Shown in pieces: positions 5,486-6,840 of a DNA stretch of 6,840 nt. Origin of the DNA: Gammaproteobacteria bacterium (lineage in GTDB: Bacteria > Pseudomonadota > Gammaproteobacteria > Pseudomonadales > Azotimanducaceae); the NCBI GenBank assembly GCA_018667205.1, contig JABIVN010000051.1, forward strand, positions 1 to 6,840, given 5' to 3'. The position numbers and the translations under genes are program-made. Under the pieces are notes generated by a model, which saw only the letters and a program-made list of their open reading frames with translations, did no database searches and had not been told where the DNA came from. Each line of letters starts with the position of its first letter. Positions within the stretch are counted from its first letter, which is position 1.

Positions 5486-6840
5486 ATGTCAGAACATAAT
5501 GTTGACGTTCTCGTCATTGGCGGTGGCCCTGGCGGCTATACCGCTGCTATTCGCGCCTCTCAATTGGGGCTCAGCGTGGGCTTGGTTGAACGCGCTGAAC
5601 TTGGTGGTGTTTGTCTGAACTGGGGATGTATCCCGACTAAATCACTGTTGCACACAGCAGATGTTATGCGTGAAGCTAAGACTGCCAGTGAGCTGGGGCT
5701 TGAAATCAGCGAACCTAAGTTCAACTTGGAAAAAGTCGTCAAACGATCACGTGATGTGGCTGCCCAACTAAGTGGCGGCGTTACGCACCTGATGCGCAAG
5801 AACAAGATAGCCGTTTTCGTTGGCGATGCGATGTTCCAGGACAAGAACACCGTGATGGTTGGAGATGACACTATCATCGCTGACAATATCATCGTTGCGA
5901 CGGGTGCCAGAGCGAGGAATCTGCCACATATAGAAGCAGACGGAAATCTAGTCTGGGATGCGCGAAGCGCGATGACGCCGACTTTTATGCCGAAAGAACT
6001 GCTCATCATTGGGGCTGGCGCTATCGGTGTAGAGTTTGCGAGTTTTTACAACACGCTTGGGGCAAAGGTGACGCTGGTGGAAGTTATGGACCAGATTCTT
6101 CCCGCTGAAGACTCAGAGATCGCTGAGCTTGCGAAGCAGTCGTTTATTAATCAGGGCATGGAAGTCTTGACCGGCACCGGCGTTGACGAGGTCAAGGTTA
6201 CAGGTAAAACCTTGACCGCTTTGATCGACGGTAAGAACCGAAACTTTGATGCCGCCATCCTGTCGGTTGGTGTATCCGGTAATATTGAAAACCTGGGGCT
6301 TGAAGCCATTGGCGTTGAAGTTGACCGAGGCTTTATCACCGTTGATGAATACCAGCAAACCAGTGTTGATGGCGTTTATGCCATTGGCGATGTGGCCGGT
6401 GTTCCTTGTCTTGCTCACAAGGCAAGCCATGAAGGCATCATTGCCGTCGAAGGTATCGTCGGTGAAACGCCGAATCCTTTGAATAAGGAAAGAATTCCCG
6501 GTTGTACTTTTAGCCATCCGCAGATAGCGAGCATCGGTCTGTCAGAAGTTCAGGCGAGCGAAAGGGGTGAAATAAAAGTCGGACGCTTTCCGCTGCTTGC
6601 CAATGGCAAAGCGGTGGCGGTGAACGATACTGAAGGTCTGGTAAAAACCATTTTTGATGCGTCTACGGGGGCTTTGCTGGGTGCACACATGATTGGTCCG
6701 GGCGTCACGGAAATGATCCAGGGTTTTGCCGTAGCCATTGGCCTGGAGTCGACAGAAGCCGAGTTAATGGAAACTATTTTCCCGCACCCAACGTTGTCTG
6801 AAGCCATGCATGAATCTGTACTGTCGGCTTTCGGGCGAAC
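5486..6840 (+). CDS. lpdA: Dihydrolipoamide dehydrogenase (E3), C-terminal end cut by window edge
   Basis: This FAD flavoprotein reoxidises dihydrolipoyl-E2 with NAD+. 451 codons are visible without a stop; the family usually has 460-475 residues, so about 10-25 are missing. Motifs in order: FAD-binding GGGPGG (12-17); the redox disulfide C43-LNWG-C48 followed by PTK; ATG at 138-140; the NAD-binding GAGAIG (176-181); the second FAD motif AIGDVAG (299-305); and the C-terminal base HPTLSE with H434 and E439. The frequent GRRPN segment near 262 is replaced by GVSGN, a variant I associate with E3 proteins encoded inside 2-oxoacid-dehydrogenase operons of some proteobacteria. There is no N-terminal lipoyl domain. 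AGGAGG (5476-5481) overlaps the E2 stop and lies only 4 nt before the ATG, indicating coupled translation. A dedicated E3 here means the complex need not share the housekeeping enzyme. Confidence 0.93.
   Translation, partial: MSEHNVDVLVIGGGPGGYTAAIRASQLGLSVGLVERAELGGVCLNWGCIPTKSLLHTADVMREAKTASELGLEISEPKFNLEKVVKRSRDVAAQLSGGVTHLMRKNKIAVFVGDAMFQDKNTVMVGDDTIIADNIIVATGARARNLPHIEADGNLVWDARSAMTPTFMPKELLIIGAGAIGVEFASFYNTLGAKVTLVEVMDQILPAEDSEIAELAKQSFINQGMEVLTGTGVDEVKVTGKTLTALIDGKNRNFDAAILSVGVSGNIENLGLEAIGVEVDRGFITVDEYQQTSVDGVYAIGDVAGVPCLAHKASHEGIIAVEGIVGETPNPLNKERIPGCTFSHPQIASIGLSEVQASERGEIKVGRFPLLANGKAVAVNDTEGLVKTIFDASTGALLGAHMIGPGVTEMIQGFAVAIGLESTEAELMETIFPHPTLSEAMHESVLSAFGR

Noticed and set aside
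5560..6009. 149-residue minus-strand frame opposite the E3 gene
   Set aside because: The plus strand carries E3 with all expected cofactor and active-site motifs over the same bases; the antisense product has none.
1..6840. CRISPR array, insertion sequence, tRNA or integration site
   Set aside because: No spaced repeats, transposase fragments, tRNA-like folds or terminal repeats were seen; the window is almost entirely filled by six metabolic genes.

Overview
The window reads as a block of a bacterial chromosome, most likely from a proteobacterium and probably a gammaproteobacterium. The evidence is a compact operon with clear Shine-Dalgarno sites, roughly balanced GC content, an acetoin-dehydrogenase-type gene set and an AlgP/H1-like lysine-alanine tail of a kind familiar from that class. 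The taxon is inference from gene style only; no marker gene is present.

Layout. Positions 1-672 on the minus strand hold the N-terminal 224 codons of a Rieske non-heme iron oxygenase alpha subunit, cut by the left edge. Positions 673-858 are a 186-bp divergent promoter region with a perfect 13-bp palindrome. From 859 to the right edge, five plus-strand genes form one apparent operon: E1 alpha (859-1998, TTG start), E1 beta (2002-3003), an AcoX-type NAD-kinase-fold protein (3016-3999), a dihydrolipoamide acyltransferase E2 (4062-5477), and dihydrolipoamide dehydrogenase E3 (5486 to the edge, lacking only its last residues). Gaps are 3, 12, 62 and 8 bp. The 62-bp gap follows an 8-bp hairpin at the end of acoX and carries its own strong ribosome binding site for E2.

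Function. E1 alpha/beta use thiamine diphosphate to cleave or decarboxylate a 2-oxo or 2-hydroxy-ketone substrate and pass the acyl unit to lipoate on E2. E2 transfers it to CoA, and E3 reoxidises the lipoamide with NAD+. The AcoX gene points to the acetoin dehydrogenase branch rather than housekeeping pyruvate dehydrogenase, but acetoin itself is not proven. The divergent Rieske oxygenase suggests the locus may degrade a compound whose oxidation product feeds the complex.

Most unusual: E1 alpha carries an extension of about 59 residues with 18 Lys, 2 Arg and no acidic residue, built around two 18-residue repeats and resembling a histone H1/AlgP tail. E2 in the same operon has a duplicated peripheral-subunit-binding domain and an acidic, Lys/Arg-free linker. 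Together these suggest a non-standard way of assembling, or tethering, a 2-oxoacid-dehydrogenase-type complex.
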